A stretch of 64,000 nt of DNA from Luteitalea sp. TBR-22 (lineage in GTDB: Bacteria; Acidobacteriota; Vicinamibacteria; Vicinamibacterales; Vicinamibacteraceae), in contig NZ_AP024452.1 in the NCBI RefSeq assembly GCF_016865485.1, positions 5,416,501-5,480,500 of the forward strand. The letters are read 5' to 3'. This document shows positions 43,299-52,352 of the stretch, one piece after another. Each line of letters opens with the position of its first letter. Position 1 is the stretch's first letter. Position numbers and translations under genes: made by a program. The notes under the pieces were generated by a model. That model made no database searches. It saw only the letters and a list, made by a program, of their open reading frames with translations, and had not been told where the DNA came from.

Positions 43299-44417
43299 GT
43301 GATCGTGGAGGACCTGCGGCAACAGGTGCTGGCGCGCGAGGACGTCCGCCGGCTGTTCGAACCGCCCGACGGCGAACCCGCCGCGCTGGCGCGGGTCGAG
43401 GAATACCTCGAGGAACTGCGCGCGACGCAGCGGCGGTCGATCTACCGCGCCCTGCAGCACCCGCTGTACCCGATCCTCCGGAAGGTCGAGCGCATCCCCG
43501 AGCACATCGAGCGCGCGCACGCCGCCGTGCAATCGGGTCGGGTGGTCTACGTCTCCAACCACAAGAGCCACGTCGATTACCTGATCGAGCTGCTGATCCT
43601 CGAGGATTTCGACATCCGGCCACCGATCATCGCCGCGGGCATCAACCTGTTCGGCGGCGCGCTCGGCCTGCTGCACAAGCACGTGACCGGCGCCATCCCG
43701 ATCAGGCGCGGCACCCGTGACGCGGCGTACCTGGTGACGCTGAAGGCCTACGTCGCGGAACTGCTCCAGGGGCACGACCTGTTCTTCTACCCCGAGGGCG
43801 GGCGCAGCTACAGCGGCGCGCTCAAGTCGGCGAAGACGGGCCTGTTCAACGCCGTCGTCACCGCCGAGGTCCCGACGCTGCACATCCTGCCGCTGGCGAT
43901 CGCCTACGACCTCGTGCTCGAGGACAAGATCCTCGCGCCACAGGTCACCAAGAGCCGGCAGCGGCCCTTCACGCGTGAACTCGCCGAGATGGTGGGCACC
44001 GCCGTCGGCTACCAGTCGCGGGCGTTCGTCACCTTCGGCGAGCCGATCACGCTCGCGGGTGGCGAGGCGCGGTCACGACGCGACGTGATCGACCTGGCGC
44101 AGCAGTCGCTGGCCGCCATCGGCCGGCTCCACAAGGTGCTGCCGACGGCGCTGGTCGCGCGAGCGATGCGCCCGTCCATCCCCTACGACGACCTGGTGGG
44201 CGGCGTGGACGCGCTGATCGGCCGGCTGGTGGCCTCGGGCGCGAACATGGAGACGACCTCGGCGCGCAAGGCCACCCACGAAGGCCTGGCCCTGCTCGAG
44301 GAGCGCGGCGTCCTGCAGCGCGAGATCGACCTCGTGCGGGTGCGCGACCGCTTCACGCTGCGCTACTACGCGCGCCAGCTGCAACACCTGCTCGACACGC
44401 CGCGTCCCATCCCCTGA
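43299..44417 (+). CDS. PlsB-like glycerol-3-phosphate acyltransferase
   Basis: A 372-residue acyltransferase. The HX4D motif is H88-x4-D93 in [10 protein letters not shown], followed by [34 protein letters not shown] and [15 protein letters not shown]. It corresponds to the catalytic core of PlsB without its long N-terminal part. It would make lysophosphatidic acid for membrane lipid synthesis. The GTG start is six bases after the dehydrogenase stop. No better start lies within the frame near the domain. Confidence 0.87.
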   Translation: MIVEDLRQQVLAREDVRRLFEPPDGEPAALARVEEYLEELRATQRRSIYRALQHPLYPILRKVERIPEHIERAHAAVQSGRVVYVSNHKSHVDYLIELLILEDFDIRPPIIAAGINLFGGALGLLHKHVTGAIPIRRGTRDAAYLVTLKAYVAELLQGHDLFFYPEGGRSYSGALKSAKTGLFNAVVTAEVPTLHILPLAIAYDLVLEDKILAPQVTKSRQRPFTRELAEMVGTAVGYQSRAFVTFGEPITLAGGEARSRRDVIDLAQQSLAAIGRLHKVLPTALVARAMRPSIPYDDLVGGVDALIGRLVASGANMETTSARKATHEGLALLEERGVLQREIDLVRVRDRFTLRYYARQLQHLLDTPRPIP

Positions 44418-44418
44418 G

Positions 44419-45354
44419 ATGATCGACGCCCTGTCCAAGGCCGTGTTCGGCACGCTGGCCGGGAGCGCCACGCTCAAGCGCGTGGCGAGCCGCTACGGGA
44501 TGCGGGGACAGGGTGGGTTCGCGCGCCGCTTCGTTGCCGGCGAGACCATCGACGAGGCGATCGGCGCGGCCCGCGCCGTGGAAGCGCAAGGCCTGGCCCA
44601 GACGCTCGACCTGCTCGGCGAGAGCGTGGCGAGCGAGGCCGAGGCACGCGCGGCCGCCGAGGCGTACCTCGCGATGATGCCCCGCATCGCCGACGCGGGC
44701 GTCGGCCGCAACATCTCCATCAAGCTCACCCAGCTCGGGCTGGACCTCTCGGCCGACCTGGCCGGGGCGCACCTGCGCCGCATCCTCGCCCGGGCGGGCG
44801 AGCTCGGGTTCTTCGTGCGCATCGACATGGAGAACTCGCCGTACATCGAGGCCACGCTGGCGCTGTTCGAGTCGGTGTGGCGCGAGGGCACGACCAACGT
44901 CGGCGTCGTGCTGCAATCGGCCCTCAAGCGCAGCAAGGACGACCTCGAACGGGTGCTGGCACTGGGCGCCCGGGTCCGCCTCGTCAAGGGTGCCTACAAG
45001 GAACCGGCAGCCGTCGCCTACCAGTCCAAGGCCGAGGTTGATGACGCGTACGTGCGCCTGATGGAGCGACTCCTGCGCGCCGGGCACTTCCCGGCCATCG
45101 CGACGCACGACCCGGACATGATCGCCGCCGCCCGACGCCTGGCGACCGAGGCCGGCGTGCCGCAAGGCGCCTACGAGTTCCAGATGCTCTATGGCGTGCG
45201 ACGCGACCTGCAGCAGTCACTGCGGGCGGAGGGCTTCGGGATGCGTGTCTACATTCCGTACGGCCGCGAATGGTTCCCATACTTCATGCGTCGTCTTGGT
45301 GAACGCCCTGCGAACGTCGGGTTCGTACTGAAGAGCCTGCTGCGCGAGCGCTGA
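44419..45354 (+). CDS. Proline dehydrogenase
   Basis: A 311-residue FAD-dependent TIM-barrel enzyme. It shows SIKLTQLGLDLS, VRIDMENSPYIEATL, VRLVKGAYKE, IATHDPDMI, YEFQMLYGVRRDLQQ and the substrate-binding YGREWFPYFMRRLGERPAN. This is the monofunctional type found in Gram-positives and Acidobacteria, not PutA. It oxidises proline to pyrroline-5-carboxylate and passes electrons to the quinone pool. It starts one base after the acyltransferase stop. A separate P5C dehydrogenase was not seen in the window. Confidence 0.93.
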   Translation: MIDALSKAVFGTLAGSATLKRVASRYGMRGQGGFARRFVAGETIDEAIGAARAVEAQGLAQTLDLLGESVASEAEARAAAEAYLAMMPRIADAGVGRNISIKLTQLGLDLSADLAGAHLRRILARAGELGFFVRIDMENSPYIEATLALFESVWREGTTNVGVVLQSALKRSKDDLERVLALGARVRLVKGAYKEPAAVAYQSKAEVDDAYVRLMERLLRAGHFPAIATHDPDMIAAARRLATEAGVPQGAYEFQMLYGVRRDLQQSLRAEGFGMRVYIPYGREWFPYFMRRLGERPANVGFVLKSLLRER

Positions 45355-45592
45355 CGCGCCACGCTCGAGACAACTTCGCGCCGCCACCGCAGCCGTCCCG
45401 GCCGAGGCATCGGCCGTGGCGGGGGATGCGCATCGACCGCGAAGCTGAAGCGTTCAGGCGCGTCGTCGCGTTGGCATGCTCCTCGCACCCTGCCCTGCCG
45501 TTCGCTCGCCAGCCGTCGCAGCGTTCAATCGGACGAGGGCATTCGTGCCGCGTCCCAGCGCGCGCGGATCCCGAGCAAGGGAGGATGCACCC

Positions 45593-45868
45593 ATGGCCAG
45601 TGAGGCCCAGGCCACCCGGTTCACCACGACGTTCCCGGCGCTCGTCTCGCGCCGCCGCCCGTTCACCGAGCACGCCGCGCGCATGGGCACCTGGCTCCGC
45701 CAGTCGCTCTGCGCCGTGAATGGCCACGACAAGTACCTGCACGTCGAGGGCACGCGCGTGACACTGCGGTGCGTCACCTGCCAGCACGACTCGCCAGGCT
45801 GGGACACCGGCGGCCGCGCCTACCAGCGCACGTACGCCGGCGATCCGGGGCGGCACAGGATTCGGTAG
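45593..45868 (+). CDS. Small conserved-type CxxC protein of unknown function
   Basis: A 91-residue protein preceded by GGGAGG about ten bases before the ATG. The C-terminal half reads as a compact beta hairpin with C58-type and CVTC cysteines (LCAVNGHDKYLHV, LRCVTCQHDSPGW), a pattern I associate with short acidobacterial proteins of unknown role. There is no membrane segment. It stands alone between proline dehydrogenase and the convergent peptidase gene. Confidence 0.65.
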   Translation: MASEAQATRFTTTFPALVSRRRPFTEHAARMGTWLRQSLCAVNGHDKYLHVEGTRVTLRCVTCQHDSPGWDTGGRAYQRTYAGDPGRHRIR

Positions 45869-45875
45869 GAATGGC

Positions 45876-47009
45876 TTACCCGAGGAACTGCCGCGCCAAC
45901 GCCGCGAGCGTGTAGGCGCACTCGTCGACGCTCGCGAGCTCGACGTACTCCACGGGGCTGTGCAGGCCGGCGCCCCTGGGACCGAAGATCACGGTGGGAA
46001 TCCCCGCGCCTCCGAGGATGGCCGCGTCGGTCCAGTAGCTCATGCCGGCCACGCGGGCCTCGAGGCCGCGGGCGCGCCCGGCGACGATCAGCTGTTGCGG
46101 CAACTCCGCAGCCGGATCGAGGTCGTATCCCGATCGCTCGACGATCAGCGAGACGTCCGCCGTGAACTCGGGATCGTTCTTCTTCAGCACCGCGAGCATC
46201 TGCTCGACTTCGTGCAGCGCGCGCGCGCCGTCCTCGCCGGGCAGCGTGCGCCGCTCGATCATCAGGCGGCACAACGCGGGATACACGCTCGCCTCGGTGC
46301 CGCCGGCAATCGTCGACGCGTGCAGCGACCCGCTGCCGAGCAGCGGGTGGGTCGGCCGGGCGCGCAGTTCCTGGTCGAAGCGCTCGAGCACGCCGAGCAC
46401 GCGCCCCATCGCGAGGATCGCGTCCTTGCCCTCTTCGGGACGGCTGCCGTGCGCCGCGCGGCCATGGGTGTTGATCTCGAGCCACGCAAAGCCCTTGTGC
46501 GCGACGCCGACGCTCAGGTCGGTGGGCTCGGTGACCACCGCGCCATCCGCACGCCAGTCGCGCACCAACGCCTCGGCGCCCAGGCTGGCGTACTCCTCGT
46601 CGACGACGCCGGCGACGAGCAGGCGGCCCTTCGGGAGCCCCTCGGCCGCGAGTTGCCGCGCCGCGCCGACGCAGGCCGCCAGGCCCGCCTTCATGTCCTG
46701 CGTGCCTCGCCCGTAGAGCCGCCCGTCACGCTCGACCGGCACGAACGGGTCGGCCATGCCCTCGACGCCCACCGTGTCGAGGTGGCCGCAGAGCAGCAGG
46801 GTCGGCCCCGGCTGCGCGCCCTCCAGCACGCCGACCACGTTGGGCCGGCCGGCGACGACCTCGGTCACCGTCACGTCGAGTCCCGACTCGCGCAGGCACG
46901 CGGCCAGGCACGCCGCCGCGTCGGCCTCGCCGGGCGCGCCCGGCACGAGCGACGGGTTGACCGAGTTGATCGCGACGAGGTCGCGCAGCAGCTGCCTCGC
47001 CCGCTCCAT
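45876..47009 (-). CDS. M20-family metallopeptidase / ArgE-DapE-like deacylase
   Basis: A 377-residue di-zinc hydrolase. Metal ligands are visible in [24 protein letters not shown] and [14 protein letters not shown], and the lid-domain motif is [36 protein letters not shown] is the C-terminal metal-ligand region. Such enzymes include acetylornithine deacetylase, succinyl-diaminopimelate desuccinylase and carboxypeptidases; the motifs do not decide among them. It has no signal peptide. It lies 3 bp downstream of the propeller gene in a two-gene operon. Confidence 0.88.
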   Translation of the reverse strand: MERARQLLRDLVAINSVNPSLVPGAPGEADAAACLAACLRESGLDVTVTEVVAGRPNVVGVLEGAQPGPTLLLCGHLDTVGVEGMADPFVPVERDGRLYGRGTQDMKAGLAACVGAARQLAAEGLPKGRLLVAGVVDEEYASLGAEALVRDWRADGAVVTEPTDLSVGVAHKGFAWLEINTHGRAAHGSRPEEGKDAILAMGRVLGVLERFDQELRARPTHPLLGSGSLHASTIAGGTEASVYPALCRLMIERRTLPGEDGARALHEVEQMLAVLKKNDPEFTADVSLIVERSGYDLDPAAELPQQLIVAGRARGLEARVAGMSYWTDAAILGGAGIPTVIFGPRGAGLHSPVEYVELASVDECAYTLAALARQFLG

Positions 47010-47012
47010 GGC

Positions 47013-48098
47013 CTACTTCCAGCGGGCGATGAAGATGTTCGTGTCGCCGCGGTTCTTCTGGTTGCGGTTGGACGCGAACACGAGGCGCGTCCCGTCGGGC
47101 GAGAACATCGGGAAGCCGTCGAAGTCGGGGTGGTGCGTCACCTGCTCCACGGCGCCGCCGGCGGCGTCGATCAGGAACAGGTCGAAGTTGCGCCCCTTCA
47201 CGTTGTGCAGGTTCGACGAGAAGATCAGCCGCTTGCCGTCGGGCGTCCAGAACGGGGCGAAGTTGGCCGCGCCGTTGTTGGTGATCTGGCGGAGGTTCGA
47301 GCCGTCGGCGTTCATGACGTACAGCTCGGTGGAGGTCGGGCGCCAGAGGCCCTCCTTCAGCAGCGTGAAGTAGTCGGTGAGCTCGGCGCTGCCGGCCTGC
47401 GGATGGCGACCACGGAAGACGATCTGCGTGCCGTCGGGCGAGTAGAACGCGCCGCCGTCGGGGCCGGGCAGGTTGGTCAGGCGCTTGACGTCCGACCCGT
47501 CGCCGGCCATCGAGTAGATCTCCATGTCGCCGTCGCGCACGCTCGTGAACACGATGCGGCCGTTCGGGCCGACGGTCGCCTCGGCGTCGTAGCCTGGCGT
47601 CCTGGTGAGCGCGACCGGCGCGCTGCCGTCGGCGCTCGCCTTGTAGATGTCGTACCCGTCGTAGATGGGCCAGACGTAGCCGCGCGCCATCGAGGGGCGC
47701 TCGGGGCAGGCCGCCGCCTTGCCGTGCGTCGACGCGTAGACGATCTGCCTGGCGTCGCGCGTGAAGAAGCCGCAGGTGGTGCGCCCCTGCCCGTTGCTGA
47801 CCTGCCGGCGGTCGGTGCCGTCGATCTTCATCACGAACATCTGGTCGCACGACACGGGGTCGGGCGACGACTGGAAGATCAGGTGCGAGCCGTCGGGCGA
47901 GAAGTAGGCCTCGGCATTCTCTCCACGATCGGTCAGCATCCGGATGTCGGAGAGGTGTCCCTCGAGGGCGGCGAGGTTCTCCGGCACCGGCGGCAGCGCG
48001 GGCGCCTGGTGCTGGGCGAGCAGGAGCGCGTCGGGCCTCATCCACCCGGCGATGACGAGGGCGAGGGTCGCAGCCGCGAGGGGCAGGCGAGCATTCAT
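47013..48098 (-). CDS. Secreted TolB/PD40 propeller protein
   Basis: A 361-residue exported protein with a hydrophobic N-terminal signal (about 4-24). Six PD40 blades follow, such as AYFSPDGSHLIFQSS, PFWTPDGKRLIFSSN and PMFSPDGTRLVFASN, filling the chain. It resembles the C-terminal half of TolB without the N-terminal domain. The start is the ATG whose upstream minus-strand TATCCT box lies 7 nt away. It precedes the M20 peptidase, so it may present or bind peptides in the periplasm, but this is inferred. Confidence 0.87.
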   Translation of the reverse strand: MNARLPLAAATLALVIAGWMRPDALLLAQHQAPALPPVPENLAALEGHLSDIRMLTDRGENAEAYFSPDGSHLIFQSSPDPVSCDQMFVMKIDGTDRRQVSNGQGRTTCGFFTRDARQIVYASTHGKAAACPERPSMARGYVWPIYDGYDIYKASADGSAPVALTRTPGYDAEATVGPNGRIVFTSVRDGDMEIYSMAGDGSDVKRLTNLPGPDGGAFYSPDGTQIVFRGRHPQAGSAELTDYFTLLKEGLWRPTSTELYVMNADGSNLRQITNNGAANFAPFWTPDGKRLIFSSNLHNVKGRNFDLFLIDAAGGAVEQVTHHPDFDGFPMFSPDGTRLVFASNRNQKNRGDTNIFIARWK

Positions 48099-48105
48099 AC
48101 GGCCG

Positions 48106-48132
48106 AGGATAGCATCCACGGGCTGGTACGAT
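48106..48132. promoter_or_regulatory. Divergent leaderless-type -10 boxes
   Basis: On the minus strand TATCCT (48106-48111) ends 7 nt before the propeller-gene ATG. On the plus strand TGGTACGAT gives an extended -10 (TACGAT at 48127-48132) 7 nt before the SDR ATG. Neither gene has a Shine-Dalgarno sequence. Only 41 bp separate the two starts. Confidence 0.5.
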
Positions 48133-48139
48133 CCCGCCG

Positions 48140-48925
48140 ATGGCCGACCGCCGAACCGCGGTGATCACGGGCGCCTCCTCGGGCATCGGGGAGGCGTGCG
48201 CCCGGGCCTTTGCACGGGAGGGCCTGCACGTGGTGCTGGCCGCCCGGCGGGCGGGTGAACTCGAGCGCGTCGCCGCCGACATCGCGGCCGCAGGTGGGGT
48301 TGCCACCGTGGCACCGTGCGACGTCACCGACCCGGCGCAGGTCGATGCCCTGGTGGCCCGGGCCCTCGCCGCGACCGGGCGGCTCGACGTGATGGTCGCC
48401 AACGCCGGCCTCGGCTACAACGGACGACTCGACGAGACCGACACGGAGACCATGCGGCGGCTGATGGAGGTCAACTACTTCGGCACCTTCCACGCCGCAC
48501 GCGCCGCCGTCGGGCACTTCCGCACCGTCGGCGCCGGTCACCTCTTCATCGTGTCCTCCATCGTCGGCCGCAAGGGCGTGCCGCGGATGGGGGCTTACGC
48601 GGCGACCAAGTTCGCCCAGGTCGGGCTCGGCGAGTCGGTGCGCGCCGAGCTCGCAGGCTCGGGCATCCACGTCACGCTGGTGTACCCGATCAGCACCGAG
48701 ACGGGCTTCCGCAGCGCGATGGCGCGTGAATGGGGCCAGGACGTCGCCGGCGCCGGACCGAGGCAGTCGCCCGACCACGTCGCCGCGACGATGGTGCGCG
48801 CGTTGCGACGACCACGGGCAGACGTCTACCCGATGCGCGCCTCGCGCCTGGTTGCCGTCGCCGCGGCCCTGCTGCCCGGCGTCGCCGATTGGGTGTCGAC
48901 GAGGTTCACGAGGACGCCGAAGTGA
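48140..48925 (+). CDS. Short-chain dehydrogenase/reductase
   Basis: A 261-residue classical SDR. The cofactor loop TGASSGIG lies at 10-17, the NAG motif in VANAGLGYNG, the catalytic serine in IVSSIVGRKG and the YAATK motif after MGA. The C-terminal part ends with a hydrophobic stretch (LVAVAAALLPGVADW) that may associate with the membrane. The substrate is unknown. The gene stands alone and its stop is followed within six bases by a heptad repeat. Confidence 0.88.
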   Translation: MADRRTAVITGASSGIGEACARAFAREGLHVVLAARRAGELERVAADIAAAGGVATVAPCDVTDPAQVDALVARALAATGRLDVMVANAGLGYNGRLDETDTETMRRLMEVNYFGTFHAARAAVGHFRTVGAGHLFIVSSIVGRKGVPRMGAYAATKFAQVGLGESVRAELAGSGIHVTLVYPISTETGFRSAMAREWGQDVAGAGPRQSPDHVAATMVRALRRPRADVYPMRASRLVAVAAALLPGVADWVSTRFTRTPK

Positions 48926-48930
48926 TCACC

Positions 48931-48960
48931 GGGCACCGGGCACCGGGATCCGGGCACCGG
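48931..48960. repeat. Heptanucleotide repeat after the SDR gene
   Basis: Units gggcacc, gggcacc, gggatcc, gggcacc and a final gg stand in register. This is the same word family as at 10314 and 23509. Confidence 0.75.
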
Positions 48961-48970
48961 CCCTGGGTGG

Positions 48971-49077
48971 GGACGGCTGTCCGAGCCGTCCGAGGCCGTG
49001 CCATGGTCACGGCCCGCTCGCCCTTCGACTCTCGCTCACGCCGCCCCGAGCATCGTCGAGGGACGGAGAGCCGTCCC
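48971..49077. terminator. Two hairpins sharing the GGACGG stem before the nucleotidyltransferase gene
   Basis: GGACGGCT-gtccg-AGCCGTCC (48971-48991) and GGGACGG-agag-CCGTCCC (49060-49077) are perfect small hairpins. The first may end the SDR transcript. The second lies 14 nt before the next ATG and could influence translation. Neither has a T-run. Confidence 0.4.
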
Positions 49078-49091
49078 TGTTCACGGTGACG

Positions 49092-50465
49092 ATGCAGAGC
49101 GCCGAACTGACTTTCGCTCGTGCCATCGCCGAGGACGTGCATGCCCGAGGAGGCCGGGCGCTCGTCGTCGGCGGCTACGTGCGCGACCAGTTGCTCGGGC
49201 ACCCGTCCAAGGACATCGACCTCGAGGTGTTCGGCGTGCCGGCCGACGACCTGAAGGCGCTGCTGGCGAGGTTCGGGGCGGTGAACACCGTCGGCGAGAG
49301 CTTCACCGTCTTCAAGGTGCAGGGACTCGACGTGTCGCTGCCGCGACGCGAGTCGAAGGTCGGGCGCGGGCACAAGGGCTTCGTGGTCCACGGCGACCCG
49401 TTCCTGCCCTTCGACGAGGCAGCTCGCCGGCGCGACTTCACGATCAACGCCATCGGGTGGGACCCGCGCACCGGCGAGTACCTCGACCCGCACGGCGGGC
49501 GGGCCGACCTCGAGGCGCGCGTCCTGCGGATGGTCGACGCCCGGACGTTCGGCGAGGACAGCCTGCGGGTGCTGCGGGCGCTGCAGTTCGCGGCGCGATT
49601 CGGTTGTCGAGTCGACGAGGCGACGGCGGGGGTGTGCCGGGCCACGCCGCTCGACGACCTGCCGGCCGAGCGCGTGTGGGGCGAGCTCGAGAAGCTGCTG
49701 CTCCGTTCGCCGCGGCCGTCGGTGGGCCTCCACCTCGCGCGCGACCTCGACGTCGTCGGGCGCCTCTGGCCGACCCTCGAGGCCCTGGCCCGCTGCCCGC
49801 AGGACCCCGAGTGGCACCCGGAAGGCGACGTGTGGACGCACACCTGCATGGTGGTGGACGAGGCCGCGACCCGGAAGGCGGCCTTCACGCATCCCGAGCA
49901 GGTGGCGCTGATGCTCGGCGCGCTGCTGCACGACATCGGCAAGCCGCTGGTGACCGCCGAGATCGACGGCCGGATCAAGAGCCCCGGCCACGAGGGCGAA
50001 GGCGTGCCGCTGGCCACCGCGCTGCTCGACGCCTGGCAGGTGCACACGCTCGAGGGCTACCCGGTGCGGGCGCAGGTGCTCGCGCTGGTCGCCTGGCACA
50101 TGCTCCCGGGCGCCTGGTGGAAGGCGCCCGAGCCGGTCTCGGACGGCGCATTCCGTCGGCTCGCACGCAAGGTGGACATGGTGCTGCTGGCGCGTCTCTC
50201 GGAGGCCGACTGCAACGGCCGCGGCGGGACCTTCGACTGCAGCTTCGGCCAGTGGTTCCTCGACCGGGTCGCCGCGCTCGGCGTCGAGCATGCGCCGCCG
50301 GCGCCGCTGCTGCTCGGCCGCCACCTCATCGCGCTCGGCGTCGCGCCGGGGCCGCGCATGGGCGAGATCCTCAAGGCCGTCTACGAACAGCAGCTCGATG
50401 GCGCGGTGACGACGCTGGAGGAGGCCATCGACGCCGCCCGTGGCAATTTGAAATTCGACAGTTGA
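49092..50465 (+). CDS. CCA-adding-type tRNA nucleotidyltransferase with HD domain
   Basis: A 457-residue class II nucleotidyltransferase. The head domain has VVGGYVRDQLLGHPSKDIDL with the catalytic aspartates D41 and D43, then RRRDFTINAIGW, LDPHGGRADLEARVLRMV and FGEDSLRVLRALQFAARFG. An HD domain follows (H280-D281 in LLHDIGKP), as in E. coli-type CCA enzymes with phosphohydrolase activity. It adds or repairs tRNA 3' CCA ends; a poly(A) polymerase function is less likely. A GTG at 49086 is an alternative start. The last codons (GNLKFDS) lie within a palindromic repeat. Confidence 0.9.
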   Translation: MQSAELTFARAIAEDVHARGGRALVVGGYVRDQLLGHPSKDIDLEVFGVPADDLKALLARFGAVNTVGESFTVFKVQGLDVSLPRRESKVGRGHKGFVVHGDPFLPFDEAARRRDFTINAIGWDPRTGEYLDPHGGRADLEARVLRMVDARTFGEDSLRVLRALQFAARFGCRVDEATAGVCRATPLDDLPAERVWGELEKLLLRSPRPSVGLHLARDLDVVGRLWPTLEALARCPQDPEWHPEGDVWTHTCMVVDEAATRKAAFTHPEQVALMLGALLHDIGKPLVTAEIDGRIKSPGHEGEGVPLATALLDAWQVHTLEGYPVRAQVLALVAWHMLPGAWWKAPEPVSDGAFRRLARKVDMVLLARLSEADCNGRGGTFDCSFGQWFLDRVAALGVEHAPPAPLLLGRHLIALGVAPGPRMGEILKAVYEQQLDGAVTTLEEAIDAARGNLKFDS

Positions 50466-50563
50466 AATTTCGCGGGGCGCGGCTTCGCCGTCGCCCCTCG
50501 CATTGTCGCGAGCGAGCGAAGGCCGGAGGCCGAGCCGCCGAGAAATTCGAATCTCGAATTACC
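50442..50563. repeat. Palindromic heptad-repeat element, copy 1
   Basis: An A/T-rich left arm made of 7-nt words (caatttg, aaattcg, acagttg, aaatttc) and a right arm (gaaattc, gaatctc, gaattac) flank GC-rich inner hairpins such as GGGGCG-N-CGCCCC. The left arm contains the stop codon of the nucleotidyltransferase and the right arm that of the convergent threonine dehydratase. Position suggests a bidirectional terminator or REP-like element. It has the same architecture as the element at 58451. Confidence 0.7.
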
Positions 50564-51500
50564 CGAGCAGCTCGGCGAGCGAAGCGAGCGAGACGTTGCC
50601 GCCGCTCAGCACGGCCACAACCGCTCCCTCGCGCGCCCAGTCGGCGACGCGCGGCAGCGCCCCGGCCACCGACGTCGCGCCGCTCGGCTCGATCGCGATG
50701 CGCGCGCTGTCCCACAGCGCCCGCGCCGCGTCGACGATCTCGGCGTCGCTCACCGTGATCACCTCGTCGACGAACGCCTGCACGTGCAGGAAGTTCATCA
50801 CGCCCGGGCGGACCGCCATCAACCCGTCGGCGATGCTGCTGACCGCCGACAGCGTCACCGGCATCCCTGCGGCCAGCGACTGCGACATCTTCGGCGCGCC
50901 CTCCGGTTCGACGCCGACGACGCGAATCGACGGATCGGTGAGCTTGACGGCCGCGGCGACGCCCGAGATGAGGCCGCCGCCGCCGACCGGCACCACGACC
51001 GTCCGCACCTCGGGCACCTGCGCGACGATCTCGAGCCCGGCCGTGCCCTGCCCTTCGATGATCGGCAGGCAGTCGAAGGGCGGCACGATGGCGAGCCCGC
51101 GCTCGTTGGCGATCGCCTCGGCGCGCGCCTGGCGGTGCACCGTCGTGGTGCCCGCAAACAGCACCTCGGCGCCCCAGCGGCGCGCGCCCTCGACCTTCAC
51201 CGCCGGGGCCGTCTCCGGCATCACGATGACGGCAGGAATGCCGAACCGTTGCGCCGCGAAGGCCACTGCCTGCCCGTGGTTGCCCGACGAGTACGTGATC
51301 ACGCCAGCGGCGCGCTGCGCCTCGGTCATGCGCGCCAGGTAGTTGTAGGCACCGCGAATCTTGAAGGCGCCGATCGGCTGCATCTGCTCGCACTTGACCT
51401 GCAGCGGCAGCAGCGGCGCGAGGTCGAGCACCGGCGTCCGGCGGGCGATGCCCTGCACACGCGCGGCGGCAGCGCGAATCCCCTCGAGGGTGGCGAGCAT
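50559..51500 (-). CDS. Threonine/serine dehydratase (PLP, catabolic type)
   Basis: A 313-residue fold-type II PLP enzyme. The Schiff-base lysine is in QPIGAFKIRGA, the SSGNHGQA loop binds substrate and the phosphate-binding loop is PVGGGGLISG. There is no ACT regulatory domain, so it resembles catabolic threonine dehydratase or serine racemase-like proteins, not biosynthetic IlvA. It deaminates threonine or serine to the 2-oxo acid. Its stop codon lies in the right arm of the palindromic element. Confidence 0.9.
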   Translation of the reverse strand: MLATLEGIRAAAARVQGIARRTPVLDLAPLLPLQVKCEQMQPIGAFKIRGAYNYLARMTEAQRAAGVITYSSGNHGQAVAFAAQRFGIPAVIVMPETAPAVKVEGARRWGAEVLFAGTTTVHRQARAEAIANERGLAIVPPFDCLPIIEGQGTAGLEIVAQVPEVRTVVVPVGGGGLISGVAAAVKLTDPSIRVVGVEPEGAPKMSQSLAAGMPVTLSAVSSIADGLMAVRPGVMNFLHVQAFVDEVITVSDAEIVDAARALWDSARIAIEPSGATSVAGALPRVADWAREGAVVAVLSGGNVSLASLAELLG

Positions 51501-51674
51501 CAGCGCCCTGCCTTTCCGGTCAGCGGCATGCAGGCAACGCCGAGCGAGTCTCGGTCGAGGCTGGCCGGGCCCCGGGCCGACGGCTGACGTGCGAGGGCGG
51601 CGAGGGCTGGCAGGCCGGCGAGGCAGTCAGCGGCCTGGGCGGTCGGGCAGAGGCGCATGGGGGAATTCTAGTTC

Positions 51675-51680
51675 TATACT
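51675..51680 (+). promoter_or_regulatory. -10 box before the small outer-membrane barrel gene
   Basis: TATACT ends 8 nt before the ATG at 51689. No ribosome-binding site is present, which fits a leaderless transcript. Confidence 0.5.
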
Positions 51681-51688
51681 CCTCCGAG

Positions 51689-52333
51689 ATGCGGCGACTG
51701 GCGCGCACCCTCCTATTGGTCAGCCTCGGCTTACTGGCGTGGACACCCGCGCAGGCGCAGGTCGCCGGGCCGCCGGGCCCGTTCGTGCTCGACGTGCGCG
51801 GCGGATTCAGCAGCGTCGGCCGCTCGGAGGAACTGGCGGCCCCGCGCGGCCTGCAGGTGGCCGAGTTGCCCAAGCGGGTGCTGGGCCTGGACGTCGGCGC
51901 ACACGTCTACCCGGTGCGGGGCAAGGTCACGCTGGGAATCGGCGCGTCGCTGCTGATGATGGGCGGCACGCAGTCGCCGGCCGATCCGGTGGACGGCGCC
52001 ACGGCGACCGGCAACCGGGGCGAGTTCCGGGTGAGAGGCATCGTGCCGCAGGTGTCGCTCAACTTCGGCAGCCACCGCGGCTGGAGCTACCTGGGCGGCG
52101 GGCTGGGCCTGTCGCAACTGAAGGCCGGCAACCCCGACACGGACCTGTCGTACAGCCCGCAACTGCTGACCATCAACGTCGGCGGCGGCGCGCGCTGGTT
52201 CGTCAGCGAGCACGTCGCCTTCACCTTCGACGGCCGTTACTACCGCCTCGGCTCCAGCGAGCCCTCCGCCGACTACGTGGGCAACCCGGCCACGTCGTTG
52301 TTCGTGCTGAGCGTCGGCCTCGGCTTCAAGTGA
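51689..52333 (+). CDS. Small outer-membrane beta-barrel protein
   Basis: A 214-residue exported protein with a signal peptide cleaved after AQAQ (about residue 24). The mature part alternates hydrophobic and polar residues in about eight strands (FVLDVRGGFSSV, VTLGIGASLLMM, FRVRGIVPQVSLNF, SYLGGGLGLSQL, HVAFTFDGRYYRL) and ends with a strand closing in GLGFK. This fits an OmpA/OmpX-like eight-stranded barrel. The ligand is unknown. It is transcribed alone and is convergent with the hydrolase. Confidence 0.8.
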   Translation: MRRLARTLLLVSLGLLAWTPAQAQVAGPPGPFVLDVRGGFSSVGRSEELAAPRGLQVAELPKRVLGLDVGAHVYPVRGKVTLGIGASLLMMGGTQSPADPVDGATATGNRGEFRVRGIVPQVSLNFGSHRGWSYLGGGLGLSQLKAGNPDTDLSYSPQLLTINVGGGARWFVSEHVAFTFDGRYYRLGSSEPSADYVGNPATSLFVLSVGLGFK

Positions 52334-52352
52334 GCCACGGCACCCCGCCCGG

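Noticed and set aside
45960-48164. 734-codon open frame on the plus strand
   Set aside because: It is antisense to the M20 peptidase and propeller genes, both of which have clear motifs.
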